Shown here: positions 1 through 8,103 of the stretch, piece by piece
Position numbering within the stretch: position 1 is the first letter of the stretch
Layout: each line of letters begins with the position of its first letter
NCBI GenBank assembly: GCA_028277845.1
Contig: JANQFL010000109.1
Span: forward strand, 1-64,000
Length of the DNA: 64,000 nucleotides
Source: Sneathiellales bacterium
Lineage (GTDB): Bacteria > Pseudomonadota > Alphaproteobacteria > JANQFL01
Reading direction: 5' to 3'
Notes under the pieces: generated by a model
Database searches by the model: none
What the model saw: only the letters and a program-made list of their open reading frames with translations
What the model was told of the DNA's origin: nothing
Position numbers and translations under genes: made by a program

Positions 1-1404
1 CAGGCCGATACTGTCATGGGTCATCACATAGACCACCCGCTGGCCCATCAGGGCGGACAAGCGAATGGCGGGCCGGCAGTAGTCGGTGAACACCAGGAAG
101 GTGCCGCCATAGGGGATCACCCCGCCGTGCAGGGCCAGACCGTTCATGGCCGCCGCCATGCCGTGCTCCCGCACCCCGTAGTGCACATAGCGGCCGCCGT
201 AGTGATCGGCGTCGGCAACTTCCATGTCCCCCGTCCTGGTCAGGTTGGAGCCGGTCAGGTCGGCCGAGCCGCCGATGGTGTCGGGCAGTACCGGGTTGAT
301 GGCCTCCAGGGCCACTTGCGAGGCCTTGCGGGTGGCCAGCTTGGGCTGCTCGTCGGCGAGTTGCTGTTTCAGGGCGTCGATGGCCGCATCGAGCTCCGCC
401 GGCAGGGTGCCCGACAGTCGGCGTTCGAACTCTGTCTTGGTCTCCGTATCCAGTTTCCCGACGCGCTGCCGCCAGGCGGCGTTGCCGGCCGCCCCCCGGG
501 CGCCGGCGGTGCGCCAGGCGGCGACGATGTCGGCGGGGATGTCGAAGGGGTCGTGCGGCCAGTCCAGGGCCTGCCGGGTAGCGGCGATCTCGTCGGCGCC
601 GAGCGGCGCACCGTGGGTCGCCGCCGTGCCGCCCTTGGTCGGCGCGCCGTAGCCGATGGTGGTGCGGCAGGCGATCAGCGAGGGGGTGTCGGTCTCCTTG
701 GCCGCGGCAATGGCCGATGCCACCGCCTCGGTGTCGTGGCCGTCGCAGGACGACACATCCCAGCCATGGGCCCGGAAGCGGGCCAACTGGTCGTCCTGAC
801 AGGTCAGGTCGGTGCTTCCGTCGATGGAGATACTGTTGTCGTCGAACAGCACGATCAGCTTCCCGAGCTTCAGGTGTCCGGCCAGGCCGGCGGCCTCGTG
901 GCTGATGCCTTCCATCAGGCAGCCGTCGCCGGCCAGCACGTAGGTGTAGTGATCCACCACCGCATCGCCGAACCGGGCCGCCAGGTGCCTCTCCGCCAAG
1001 GCCATGCCCACGGCCGTGGCCAGGCCCTGGCCCAGCGGTCCCGTCGTGGTTTCCACCCCGGCGCCGTGGCCGTATTCCGGGTGGCCCGCGGTCAGGCTGC
1101 CCAGCTGGCGGAAGTCCTGCAACTGCTCCAGGGTGAAGTCGCCGTGGCCGGTCAGGTGCAGCAGGCCATACAGCAGCATCGAACCGTGGCCCGCCGACAG
1201 CACGAACCTATCCCTATCCGGCCAGTGGGGATCGGCGGCATCGTATTTGAGGAACCGGGTGAACAGCACCGTCGCCACGTCCGCCATGCCCATCGGCATG
1301 CCGGGATGGCCCGACTTCGCACGCTCAACCGCGTCAACCGCTAGAAAACGAAGGGCGTTGGATAGGGCGTTCATTGGAATGGAGGGGGAGGCCGCGTTGG
1401 ACAT
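1..1404 (-). CDS. tkt: Transketolase, N-terminal 468 codons (3' end outside window)
   Basis: Thiamine-diphosphate enzyme of the pentose phosphate pathway that moves two-carbon ketol units between sugar phosphates in the cytoplasm. The reverse strand reads continuously from the first window base and shows the family hallmarks: an SGHPGMPMG segment near the N-terminus, the GHGSMLLY stretch, the thiamine-diphosphate motif beginning GDGCLMEG and closing with a DDN, and the start of the pyrimidine domain ([11 protein letters not shown]). The start at 1404 is preferred because AAGG lies eight bases upstream; an in-frame ATG at 1374 has no ribosome site. The gene is divergent from the DUF4164-zapA block, with 364 bp between. 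Confidence 0.95.
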   Translation of the reverse strand, partial: MSNAASPSIPMNALSNALRFLAVDAVERAKSGHPGMPMGMADVATVLFTRFLKYDAADPHWPDRDRFVLSAGHGSMLLYGLLHLTGHGDFTLEQLQDFRQLGSLTAGHPEYGHGAGVETTTGPLGQGLATAVGMALAERHLAARFGDAVVDHYTYVLAGDGCLMEGISHEAAGLAGHLKLGKLIVLFDDNSISIDGSTDLTCQDDQLARFRAHGWDVSSCDGHDTEAVASAIAAAKETDTPSLIACRTTIGYGAPTKGGTAATHGAPLGADEIAATRQALDWPHDPFDIPADIVAAWRTAGARGAAGNAAWRQRVGKLDTETKTEFERRLSGTLPAELDAAIDALKQQLADEQPKLATRKASQVALEAINPVLPDTIGGSADLTGSNLTRTGDMEVADADHYGGRYVHYGVREHGMAAAMNGLALHGGVIPYGGTFLVFTDYCRPAIRLSALMGQRVVYVMTHDSIGL

Positions 1405-1685
1405 GAAGGGCGCCTTGTCTTGTCTTTCAACTGTGTGCCGCCGAATTGTCACCGACTGGGAATCGGACCTCCGGCGCATGAATGAACCATCACGCTGGCG
1501 GCGCCGAAGCTACGCTTGGGTCGTCGGCAATCCGGAGAAAAACGAGCGTCAGAAAGGGCCGCCGGGCGGGCGCACAATGACGACCATCGTCCGTAACGTC
1601 AATGCACTATAATGTCGCGCAACAATGTTGCCGTTGCCGGGGCTTCCGATTCCGTCAAGCCGGGTTGTCGAAATGGTTGAGTCGG

Positions 1686-1715
1686 TTGACGCGTTCGTTA
1701 CGCCGGGCGTATCCT
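1686..1715 (+). promoter_or_regulatory. Putative sigma-70 promoter of the DUF4164-zapA-6S block
   Basis: TTGACG at 1686-1691 and TATCCT at 1710-1715 are separated by 18 bases and lie about 50 bases before the DUF4164 start. This is the only clear promoter-like pair I see in the 364-bp gap between transketolase and DUF4164 (1405-1768); no gene is evident there. Inferred from sequence only. Confidence 0.4.
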
Positions 1716-1768
1716 TTCGCCCCGTTGTGGCGTCAAATAAGTGTTTAAAAAGAAAGTAGAATTGACAA

Positions 1769-1999
1769 ATGGCCGATGGTGCCTCCGCGTGGGATAAGCT
1801 CGAACGGGCAGTCACGCGTCTCGAAAATGCCTTGGATGCGGCTCCGCGAGCCGCGGCGGACGATGCCGCGGCCCAGGCGCTGCAACAGAGGGTCCAGGAT
1901 TTGGAACATCAAAACGCGGACCTCAACGAATTGAACCGGACCGCCGTGCAGCAACTGGACACGGCGATCGATCGTCTGCGCGCGGTGCTGGATGGCTGA
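1769..1999 (+). CDS. DUF4164 small coiled-coil protein
   Basis: A 76-residue, largely helical, heptad-rich protein with many Ala, Leu, Asp and Gln residues, predicted to be one coiled coil. It matches the DUF4164 type that sits directly before zapA in alphaproteobacteria, so a role at the division site beside ZapA is plausible but inferred. Its stop codon overlaps the zapA start (ATG at 1992) by 8 bases, indicating translational coupling. No signal peptide or membrane segment is visible. Function of the family is not established. Confidence 0.75.
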   Translation: MADGASAWDKLERAVTRLENALDAAPRAAADDAAAQALQQRVQDLEHQNADLNELNRTAVQQLDTAIDRLRAVLDG

Positions 2000-2402
2000 C
2001 ATGGGACAGGTCAACGTCAAGGTCAACAACGTCACCTACCAGGTGGGCTGCGACGACGGGGAAGAGGATCACGTCCTGTATCTGGCGGAATTCATCGACA
2101 ACCGCGTGCAGGAACTGGCCCAGGCCATGGGCCAGGTCGGCGACGAGCGCCTGTTGCTGATGGCGTCCCTGCTGATCGCCGAAGACCTTGAGGAAGCGTA
2201 TTCGGAACTGGAAACCATGCGCCAGGAAATCGCCGCACTGAAAGGCGGCGACGGACAGGCGGCACAGGCCGGCGGTGACGGAAAATCATCGAAAACGGCC
2301 CCTCAAGGCAATTTGGGATTGAATTCGGCGGCGGACGATTCCCGCGTCGAAGCCCTGGCCAAACGCCTCGACAGTATTGCTGCGCGGCTGGAGAGTGCCT
2401 AA
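1992..2402 (+). CDS. zapA: Cell division protein ZapA
   Basis: ZapA binds and bundles FtsZ filaments at the Z-ring. The 136-residue protein begins with the typical beta-strand region (GQVNVKVNNVTYQVGC), then a 'DDGEEDHVLYLAEFID' segment and a long coiled-coil helix ending in a low-complexity Gly/Ala tail. An internal ATG at 2001 (MGQVNV) is an alternative start. The order DUF4164-zapA-6S RNA-fau matches the conserved proteobacterial layout, which supports both this call and the 6S RNA call. Confidence 0.9.
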   Translation: MADMGQVNVKVNNVTYQVGCDDGEEDHVLYLAEFIDNRVQELAQAMGQVGDERLLLMASLLIAEDLEEAYSELETMRQEIAALKGGDGQAAQAGGDGKSSKTAPQGNLGLNSAADDSRVEALAKRLDSIAARLESA

Positions 2403-2406
2403 GTTA

Positions 2407-2583
2407 GCGAACGGGCGGGTTCTGCCATGCGCGTGCAGTGCTCACATTCCTGGGGCCAATGCACTTCTCTCGGGAGCTGACGCTGCCGGAATCCTGGTTT
2501 CGGTATTTTGGCGCCCACCTGGTTCATCCAGGCCACAGAGAATGCCATCGCACTCACGGCTCCGGTGGTCCCGCCCACTTTGC
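2407..2583 (+). ncRNA. ssrS: 6S RNA
   Basis: The 217-bp gap between zapA and fau is the usual place of 6S RNA, which mimics an open promoter and binds the sigma-70 RNA polymerase holoenzyme. A long closing stem is visible: GCGAA (2407-2411) and GGGCGGG (2413-2419) pair with CCCGCCC (2570-2576) and TTTGC (2579-2583). This brackets a 177-nt element, close to the usual 6S length. The exact transcript ends are not defined by sequence alone. Confidence 0.85.
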
Positions 2584-2619
2584 GCCTCCGGACACCCGGC
2601 CTGAAACGGGAACGGCTGC

Positions 2620-3213
2620 TTGACGTCCATATCCGAACAAAAGAGTGCATTGCGCCGGGAAGCCGGCCGTATCCGCAAAACATATCACGCCGCGTCAGGC
2701 CCCCCGGCGGCGCTGGCCGCGCGGGACCGGTTGCTGGCGCTTTCCGAAATGACCCAAGCCGATGCCGTCTCGGTGTTCTGGCCGGTCGGGTCCGAAATCG
2801 ACACGCGTCCGCTGCTGCATGCTCTGGCCGGCAGGCAAACGGTTGTCGGATTGCCGGTGGTTGCCGGCAGGAATGCACCGCTTGTGTTCCGGCAATGGAT
2901 GCCGGATACCGGGATGATCGACGGCGCACACGATATTCCTACGCCGCCCCCGGACGCACCGGTCATCGTGCCCGATGTCCTCGTCGTGCCGTTGCTGGCG
3001 TTTGACCGGAAGGGCTATCGGCTGGGCTATGGCGGCGGTTATTATGACCGCACCCTCAGCGCGGCACGGTCGTCCGGCCGGGCCGTTCTGGGAATCGGAT
3101 ACGCCTACGCCGTTCAGGAAGTGGACGCGGTGGCACGGGAGGCGTTCGACCAGCCCCTCGATCTGATCGTGACCGACAAGGAAACCATCCGCCCGCACGC
3201 CGAGAAGCAGTGA
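2620..3213 (+). CDS. fau: 5-formyltetrahydrofolate cyclo-ligase
   Basis: Converts 5-formyltetrahydrofolate to 5,10-methenyltetrahydrofolate with ATP, in cytoplasmic one-carbon metabolism. The 197-residue protein has a basic N-terminal 'EQKSALRREAGRIRK' segment and the family signature GYGGGYYDRTL near residue 130. The reading frame opens with a TTG at 2620 (MTSISEQKS), 37 bases beyond the 6S RNA stem; no in-frame ATG fits the family N-terminus. Linkage to 6S RNA is conserved, and the two are probably transcribed together. Confidence 0.92.
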   Translation: MTSISEQKSALRREAGRIRKTYHAASGPPAALAARDRLLALSEMTQADAVSVFWPVGSEIDTRPLLHALAGRQTVVGLPVVAGRNAPLVFRQWMPDTGMIDGAHDIPTPPPDAPVIVPDVLVVPLLAFDRKGYRLGYGGGYYDRTLSAARSSGRAVLGIGYAYAVQEVDAVAREAFDQPLDLIVTDKETIRPHAEKQ

Positions 3214-3223
3214 GAGACGTTTT

Positions 3224-4036
3224 ATGAGAGTACTGTATTGCGGCGATGTGGTCGGGCGTTCGGGCCGCGAAGCCGTCACCCGCTACATCCCCGAATTGCG
3301 GCGTGACCTCAAATTGGATTTCGTCGTGGTCAACGGCGAAAACGCCGCCGGCGGCTTCGGCATTACCGGAAAGATCTGCACGGAATTCTACGAGACCGGC
3401 GTCGACGCCATCACCACCGGCAATCACGCCTGGGACCAGAAGGAAACCCAGGGTTATATCGGCGGCGACCCCAAGCTGCTGCGGCCGCACAACTATCCCA
3501 AGGGCACACCCGGCCGGGGCGTGGCGACTTTCGAGACGACGGCCGGGGCCAAAGTGGGCATCATCCACGTCATGGGCCGCGTGTTCATGGACGCCCTCGA
3601 CGATCCCTTCGCCTGTGTCGAGGACGCGATGAAGCGCCTGGTGCTGGGCGGCGGACTGCAATTCATTCTGGTCGACATTCACGGCGAGGCGACGTCGGAG
3701 AAAATGGCCATGGGGCATTTTGTCGACGGCCGGGCATCGCTCTGCGTCGGCACCCACAGCCACGTGCCGACGGCCGACGCGCAAATCCTGCCGGGCGGCA
3801 CGGCCTATCAAACCGATCTGGGCATGTGCGGCGACTACGATTCGGTCATCGGCATGAACAAGGAGGAACCGCTGCGCCGCTTCACCCGCAAAATCGCCGG
3901 CGGCCGCTTCGAGCCGGCGCTCGGTGAGGCGACCCTGTGCGGCGTGTTCGTCGAAACGGACGACCGCACAGGCCTGGCGACCAAAATAGCGCCCGTCCGC
4001 ATGGGCGGCCGGCTGCGGCCGGCGATGCCGGATTGA
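3224..4036 (+). CDS. TIGR00282/YmdB-type metallophosphoesterase
   Basis: A 270-residue protein of the family containing Bacillus YmdB, a two-metal phosphodiesterase acting on cyclic nucleotides and RNA-related phosphodiesters. The metal and catalytic residues can be placed: D8 (CGDVVG), E39 (NGENAAGG), N67 and H68 (TTGNHAWD), H153 (DIHGEATSEK), H178 and H180 (GTHSHVP). It begins 10 bases after fau. A class III nucleotide cyclase starts just downstream, so making and breaking of a cyclic nucleotide may be encoded side by side; that pairing is inference. Confidence 0.88.
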   Translation: MRVLYCGDVVGRSGREAVTRYIPELRRDLKLDFVVVNGENAAGGFGITGKICTEFYETGVDAITTGNHAWDQKETQGYIGGDPKLLRPHNYPKGTPGRGVATFETTAGAKVGIIHVMGRVFMDALDDPFACVEDAMKRLVLGGGLQFILVDIHGEATSEKMAMGHFVDGRASLCVGTHSHVPTADAQILPGGTAYQTDLGMCGDYDSVIGMNKEEPLRRFTRKIAGGRFEPALGEATLCGVFVETDDRTGLATKIAPVRMGGRLRPAMPD

Positions 4037-4068
4037 TCGCTCGCTGGTCGGACGACGGTGCGCCGGAG

Positions 4069-5391
4069 ATGACCCGAAACGCCACGGGATCCTACGCCGA
4101 ACAGTTGTTCTTCGATGCCGCGTTGCGGGCGGAACGCACGGTGGCGGTCCTGCGGGTGTCCGCCGCCCTGTTCGTCGGCATTTCCTTTGCGGTGTTCGCC
4201 GGGGTGCCCGCCAAGACCGTCGGATTTCCCATCGCCTCGATCGCCTGGTTGGTGACCGGGTTCGTTTCCGCCTATTTCCTGCTGGGGCTGCTTGGCTTGT
4301 GGGCGGCCCGGCCGCGCATCTTCCGGCGCTGGATGTCGTGGGCCTTCGCGACGGGGGACGTCGTCCTGTATGTCGGCGCCGTGGGGATCGACCTGTCCGT
4401 ACACGACACGCCGGTGAATTACGCGGCGGCATTCCCCAGCGTGTGGATGGGACCGGTGGTCCTGGCCTTCGGCGCCTTGCGCTACAACCCGCGCCTGTTG
4501 ATGTTCGTCGCGGGGCTGATGGTCGTGGGGCTGGCCGTCGTCGGCCTGCTCACGGGCGGCTGGGTCGACGCCATGCAGACGGCACAGCCCGACGTGCTCG
4601 CGCGCCGCTATTCGGCGCCGCCCAATCTCATGCGCCTGGTGATGCTCACCGTGGCCGCCGCCGTGCTCGCCATCGCCGTCTACCGCTCCCGCACCGTCCT
4701 GTTGCGGGCGATCGATGAAACGCGGCGCAAGATCAATCTGACACGCTATCTGCCGCAAGGCGTCGCCGACCGGGTGGCCGACAGCGGCGTCGACGAACTG
4801 CTGCACAGCCGCCGCCAGGCCGTGGCCGTGCTGTTCGCCGATATCCGCAACTTCACGGCGCGGACGGAGACCATGGCGCCGGAAGAACTGGAACGGTTCC
4901 TGACCGAATTCCGCCGCCGTGTCTCGGCGGCCGTGGAAGGCTGCGGAGGCACCGTGGACAAGTTCATGGGCGATGGCGTCATGGCCGTCTTCGGCGTGCC
5001 CAAACCTTCCGGCGGCGATGCACGCAAGGCCGTCGATTGCGGCGTCAACGTTTTGAGAGCCGTCAGCGTGTGGAACGAGTCCCTGACCCGATCCGGCCAG
5101 GACCCGGTCACGGTCGGCGTCGGCATCCACTGGGGCGACGCATTTTGCGGTGCCATCGGCGACGAAACCCGCCTGGAATACACGGTCCTCGGCGACGTGG
5201 TGAACGTGGCCGCCCGGGTGGAGGAACAGACCAAGGCCCTGGGCCGGCCCTTGCTGGTGACCGCCGATGTCCTGACCGCGGCGGAGATCGACCCGCGCTC
5301 TTCAGGCCATTGGCGCCGATTGCCGGAACGGACCGTGCGCGGGCGGCAGGCGCCGGTCGCCCTGTATGCCTATGTTTCGGAACCGGCGTGA
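4069..5391 (+). CDS. Membrane-bound class III adenylate/guanylate cyclase
   Basis: A 440-residue protein with about six N-terminal hydrophobic segments (roughly residues 20-215) and a C-terminal class III cyclase domain (about 250-420). Catalytic positions look intact: metal Asp in FADIRNFT (D258) and GDGVMAVFG (D302), the base-selecting Lys in DKFMGD (K298), and the N-x-x-x-R pair in VVNVAARVE (N379, R383). It should therefore be active on ATP or GTP; the sequence does not settle which. The start at 4069 is the first ATG past the upstream stop; a TTG at 4033 overlapping that stop is possible. The membrane sensor part is not one I recognise. Confidence 0.88.
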   Translation: MTRNATGSYAEQLFFDAALRAERTVAVLRVSAALFVGISFAVFAGVPAKTVGFPIASIAWLVTGFVSAYFLLGLLGLWAARPRIFRRWMSWAFATGDVVLYVGAVGIDLSVHDTPVNYAAAFPSVWMGPVVLAFGALRYNPRLLMFVAGLMVVGLAVVGLLTGGWVDAMQTAQPDVLARRYSAPPNLMRLVMLTVAAAVLAIAVYRSRTVLLRAIDETRRKINLTRYLPQGVADRVADSGVDELLHSRRQAVAVLFADIRNFTARTETMAPEELERFLTEFRRRVSAAVEGCGGTVDKFMGDGVMAVFGVPKPSGGDARKAVDCGVNVLRAVSVWNESLTRSGQDPVTVGVGIHWGDAFCGAIGDETRLEYTVLGDVVNVAARVEEQTKALGRPLLVTADVLTAAEIDPRSSGHWRRLPERTVRGRQAPVALYAYVSEPA

Positions 5392-5429
5392 GTTCCCAAG
5401 GGCAAAGGGGTGATTCCGGCATGCCGCAG

Positions 5430-5570
5430 TATTCAGAGATAAACTTGAATACTTCGGTGTTTGTCTTGATTAATGGAAAATATACTTTGGTAAATATTAT
5501 GGTTAATAAGTAGTAAACAAAATTTATTCTCTATTTCGTCAAATTATTAGACGGATTTATCTTGTTCGGC
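5430..5570. other. AT-rich intergenic island upstream of the repeat protein
   Basis: The 253-bp gap after the cyclase contains a sharply AT-rich stretch: I count 22 G/C in the 100 bases 5461-5560, in a window whose genes look well over 60 percent GC. It contains a small inverted repeat CGTC-N9-GACG near 5538 and several TATTAT/TAAATA-like elements, so it probably holds the promoter of the gene at 5645. No coding sequence is evident. Confidence 0.6.
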
Positions 5571-5644
5571 CGTTTCAGTGTCTAGACGTTGTGCAGCAAA
5601 CGCTACTTCGTCTTCTGATGCCAACCAGTCGAAAGGACCCCAGC

Positions 5645-6079
5645 ATGTATGGAGTATCCGCGGCAAACCTTCCGCCGATGATGCCGCCATCGGCCTTTTC
5701 CTCCAATTCCCTGTCGGACAGCCAGCGCGAACAGGTCAGCGACATCCTCTCCAATTTCGATCTCGAGAACATGGGCGCCGAAGACCATAACGCCTTAAGA
5801 ACGCAGCTCCACGATGCGGGAATCGGCCCCGGCAAGGACCTCAAGGAGATGTTGCGAGCCGAGGGCCTGCAACTCCCGGGCAGCGGCGAGAAAGGGAATC
5901 GTCCGCCGCCACCTGGCGGTCCGTCCGGCGTGGACCAGCAGAAAATGGAGGCCGTCTTCAGCATTCTCGGAGACTATGACCTGCAAAATCTCAGCGAAGA
6001 CGACGAGGACAACATTCAGTCCGCGTTGAAAGAGGCGGGCTTCGATGTCGATGACAGCATCTTCGAGATCCTGGTCTGA
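5645..6079 (+). CDS. Small acidic protein with two internal repeats, unknown function
   Basis: I do not recognise this 144-residue protein. It has no signal peptide or membrane segment. Two related units of about 30 residues occur at 31-60 and 104-133, each built as V-x-x-I-L-x-x-aromatic-D-L-x-N ... D ... L-x-x-A-G; ten of thirty aligned positions are identical. A Pro/Gly-rich linker (about 83-96) separates them, and the protein ends in an acidic helix. The units recall EF-hand-like helical pairs but lack a clear DxDxDG loop, so calcium binding is not supported. The start at 5645 follows AAAGGA; an upstream ATG at 5591 is less likely. A strong terminator follows. Confidence 0.75.
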   Translation: MYGVSAANLPPMMPPSAFSSNSLSDSQREQVSDILSNFDLENMGAEDHNALRTQLHDAGIGPGKDLKEMLRAEGLQLPGSGEKGNRPPPPGGPSGVDQQKMEAVFSILGDYDLQNLSEDDEDNIQSALKEAGFDVDDSIFEILV

Positions 6080-6166
6080 TCATGCCGTTACCGCCCGGCA
6101 GTGAGCGCAAGGTCGACCCTCCACGCGGCCCTTGCGCGATGCCGGCCGGTTTGCGGTTTCGTTTTT

Positions 6167-6201
6167 ACGCAGGTGATCACCGCATCACCTGCGTTTTTTT
6201 T
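6167..6201 (+). terminator. Rho-independent terminator after the repeat protein
   Basis: ACGCAGGTGAT at 6167-6177 pairs perfectly with ATCACCTGCGT at 6184-6194, followed by an uninterrupted T run to 6201. It ends the transcript of the 5645-6079 gene and isolates it from the sigma factor operon starting at 6307. Confidence 0.9.
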
Positions 6202-6306
6202 GTATCGGCCGTGCGACGGAATTGCTTTCCCGGCCCGTTTATATGACATGTGGGCCGGACACGGCTTGTCGGCCGGCGACAAGCGGCGACGAAGGCCGGT
6301 TAGCAT

Positions 6307-6915
6307 ATGCGTGCCGCCCGTGTGCGGCCGTTGACGGTCAAGGCAGTTGGCGACGGTACGTTGCAGGAACCCAGTGACGAATCCCTGATGGCCCGCGTGG
6401 CCCAGAGAGACGAAGATGCGTACCGCTGCATCGTTGACCGCTATTTGACCCAGATCGTTGCTTTCGCGGCGCGGACGTCGCTGGATCGCGGCGAGGCGGA
6501 GGACGTGGCGCAGGAGACATTTTTGCGGGTGTGGAAGCACGGTCCCCGTTGGTGTCAAACCGACGCACGGTTCCGCACATGGCTGTATACCGTCGCCTAC
6601 AATTTGTGTGTCGACCGGTTGCGGCGCCGGCGGGAAATACCACACAATACGGTGCCCGACGGCGCCGATCCGAACCAGGATCAGTTTGCCGTGCTGCATG
6701 CCAAGGATACGGCGAAGCTGGTCGGGGCGGCCATCGGCAAGCTGCCCGAACGGCAACGGGCCGCCTTGGCCCTGACCTACTATCAGGGATTGGGCAATCG
6801 GGAAGCGGCCGAGGTGATGCAGATCTCGGTCGAGGCCATCGAATCGCTGCTCTCCAGGGCGCGGCGCAGTTTGCGCAAGTCCCTGCAAGGCCATGCCGGA
6901 GACATCGAACCCTAA
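6307..6915 (+). CDS. ECF-family RNA polymerase sigma factor (CnrH/RpoE-like)
   Basis: A 202-residue alternative sigma factor. Region 2 runs from about residue 28 to 100, with the typical D-x-A-Q-E-T-F-L-R-V-W core and F-R-T-W-L-Y. Region 4 is at about 140-195, with LPERQRAALALTYYQGL and the helix-turn-helix SVEAIESLLSRARRSLR. About 25 residues before region 2 are poorly conserved, so a later start is possible; AAGG lies 11 bases before 6307. It is followed after 24 bases by a membrane protein and then a periplasmic sensor-like protein. This is the usual layout of an ECF sigma factor held by a membrane anti-sigma factor. Confidence 0.9.
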   Translation: MRAARVRPLTVKAVGDGTLQEPSDESLMARVAQRDEDAYRCIVDRYLTQIVAFAARTSLDRGEAEDVAQETFLRVWKHGPRWCQTDARFRTWLYTVAYNLCVDRLRRRREIPHNTVPDGADPNQDQFAVLHAKDTAKLVGAAIGKLPERQRAALALTYYQGLGNREAAEVMQISVEAIESLLSRARRSLRKSLQGHAGDIEP

Positions 6916-6939
6916 CAGCAAAAGAAGTCGGTCAAGAAC

Positions 6940-7425
6940 ATGAGCGATGACAAAGGCGGCAAAATGACGCCAAACGACGATCCCATCAGCGAAACCCGCT
7001 TGCGTGAAATTATCGCGGCCTACGGTGCCGATCCCGTCCGCTGGCCGGGGATCGCGGCGGACCATGCCGATGACCTGCTGCGGCAATATCCGAGGCTGCG
7101 CGCAACCCTGTCGGAAGCGCAAGACCTGGATGCGGCGCTCGATCAGTTGCCGGCACCCGAGCCGTCTCGGGCGCTGCCGGCCCGGATAAGAAATCTCCCT
7201 CGCGCCATGGATAAGCGCAGGTCGCCTGGATTGATGGGCAGTCTGATGTCGGTTGTCTGGCCTGCCGTGCCGCTTAGGGTGCCGGTATCCGTCTTTGGTA
7301 TCGCCGCCGCGCTCGGCCTCATGGTTGGTGTATTGACATCGAATCCTTCGAGTGATCTCTCCGAGGGGCCGGTTCTTCTCGGCGACAATCTCGTTTCGCT
7401 CGTTCTCATGATCGGAGACATGTAA
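6940..7425 (+). CDS. Single-pass membrane protein, probable anti-sigma factor
   Basis: A 161-residue protein with a cytoplasmic N-terminal part (about 1-110), one strong transmembrane segment (about 122-142) and a short C-terminal tail outside the membrane. The N-terminus carries R-L-R-E-I-I-A-A-Y-G-A-D-P-x-R-W-P, a motif I associate with alphaproteobacterial proteins encoded beside ECF sigma factors and metal-sensor proteins. No zinc-finger HxxxCxxC is present. Position between sigma factor and sensor suggests it captures the sigma factor; this is inferred from context. Confidence 0.6.
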   Translation: MSDDKGGKMTPNDDPISETRLREIIAAYGADPVRWPGIAADHADDLLRQYPRLRATLSEAQDLDAALDQLPAPEPSRALPARIRNLPRAMDKRRSPGLMGSLMSVVWPAVPLRVPVSVFGIAAALGLMVGVLTSNPSSDLSEGPVLLGDNLVSLVLMIGDM

Positions 7426-7429
7426 CGCC

Positions 7430-7927
7430 ATGGTGCAACTGAGTGGCAGGACCGGTGGTTTTCTGTTGATGGGATCGCTCGCGGTCAATTTGTTCCTGGG
7501 CGGGGCGATCATCGGCAATCTGTTCGGAGAGAACGTGGGGCCGCGGTTTGCGCCGCCGCCAAAGCCGCGTCGCGAGTTTAAGCTCGATCGGCTACGGGAT
7601 TCGCTGTCACCAGAGGGGCGCGTGGTCTTTCAAACCGCGGTGGACCGCTACCGTGACCGGGTCAAGGACAAGATGGACGGTGTCAAAGCCGGTCATCGGC
7701 GCCTGCGCGAGACGGTTGCCAGCGAAAACCTGGACCTCGCGGCGCTGGAGAACGCCCTCAATGATCTGTTCGCGCAACAAGATGCCGCACGGCACATCGT
7801 TCTGACCGCTTTGCTCGAATTGATGCCGCAACTGTCGGCCGACGATCGTGTCCGTTTGGCGGCGCAGCCACCCTTCGTCAAGCCGGGCAAACGCCATCGG
7901 GGCTTTCCGCCGCCGCCCATGGACTGA
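7430..7927 (+). CDS. Membrane-anchored periplasmic CnrX/CpxP-like sensor
   Basis: A 165-residue protein with an N-terminal membrane anchor (about 12-31) and a helical periplasmic domain. It shows the pattern of the Metal_resist/Spy-CpxP families: RDSLSPEGR, a long charged helix, then a second Leu-rich helix ending LSADDRVRLA, and a His/Pro-rich tail. It starts 4 bases after the preceding stop, in an operon with the sigma factor. By analogy with CnrXYH it could sense a metal or envelope stress; the actual signal is unknown. Confidence 0.7.
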   Translation: MVQLSGRTGGFLLMGSLAVNLFLGGAIIGNLFGENVGPRFAPPPKPRREFKLDRLRDSLSPEGRVVFQTAVDRYRDRVKDKMDGVKAGHRRLRETVASENLDLAALENALNDLFAQQDAARHIVLTALLELMPQLSADDRVRLAAQPPFVKPGKRHRGFPPPPMD

Positions 7928-8103
7928 TCTCCAAGTGCATGGCGGGCGTGCCGCCGTGTCGGTATCAGCCCAAATCTTGCCATATTCGCCGATTAAGAGA
8001 ATTGCCTTCCGCATCGTTGCAGATGATGCGGTTGCGCGTCAGATATGCTACAAGCCCGCCAAATCCCGCACCAATGACACAACGTTCGAGCTAGAGATCT
8101 GGC

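Noticed and set aside
16-1344. Long plus-strand open frame over the first 1.3 kb
   Set aside because: It is antisense to transketolase, whose motifs are clear on the minus strand; the plus frame has no recognisable domain.
6210-6260. ECF-type autoregulatory promoter before the sigma gene (GGAATT ... CGTTTA)
   Set aside because: The spacing between the two elements is about 12-13 bases, too short for an ECF promoter.
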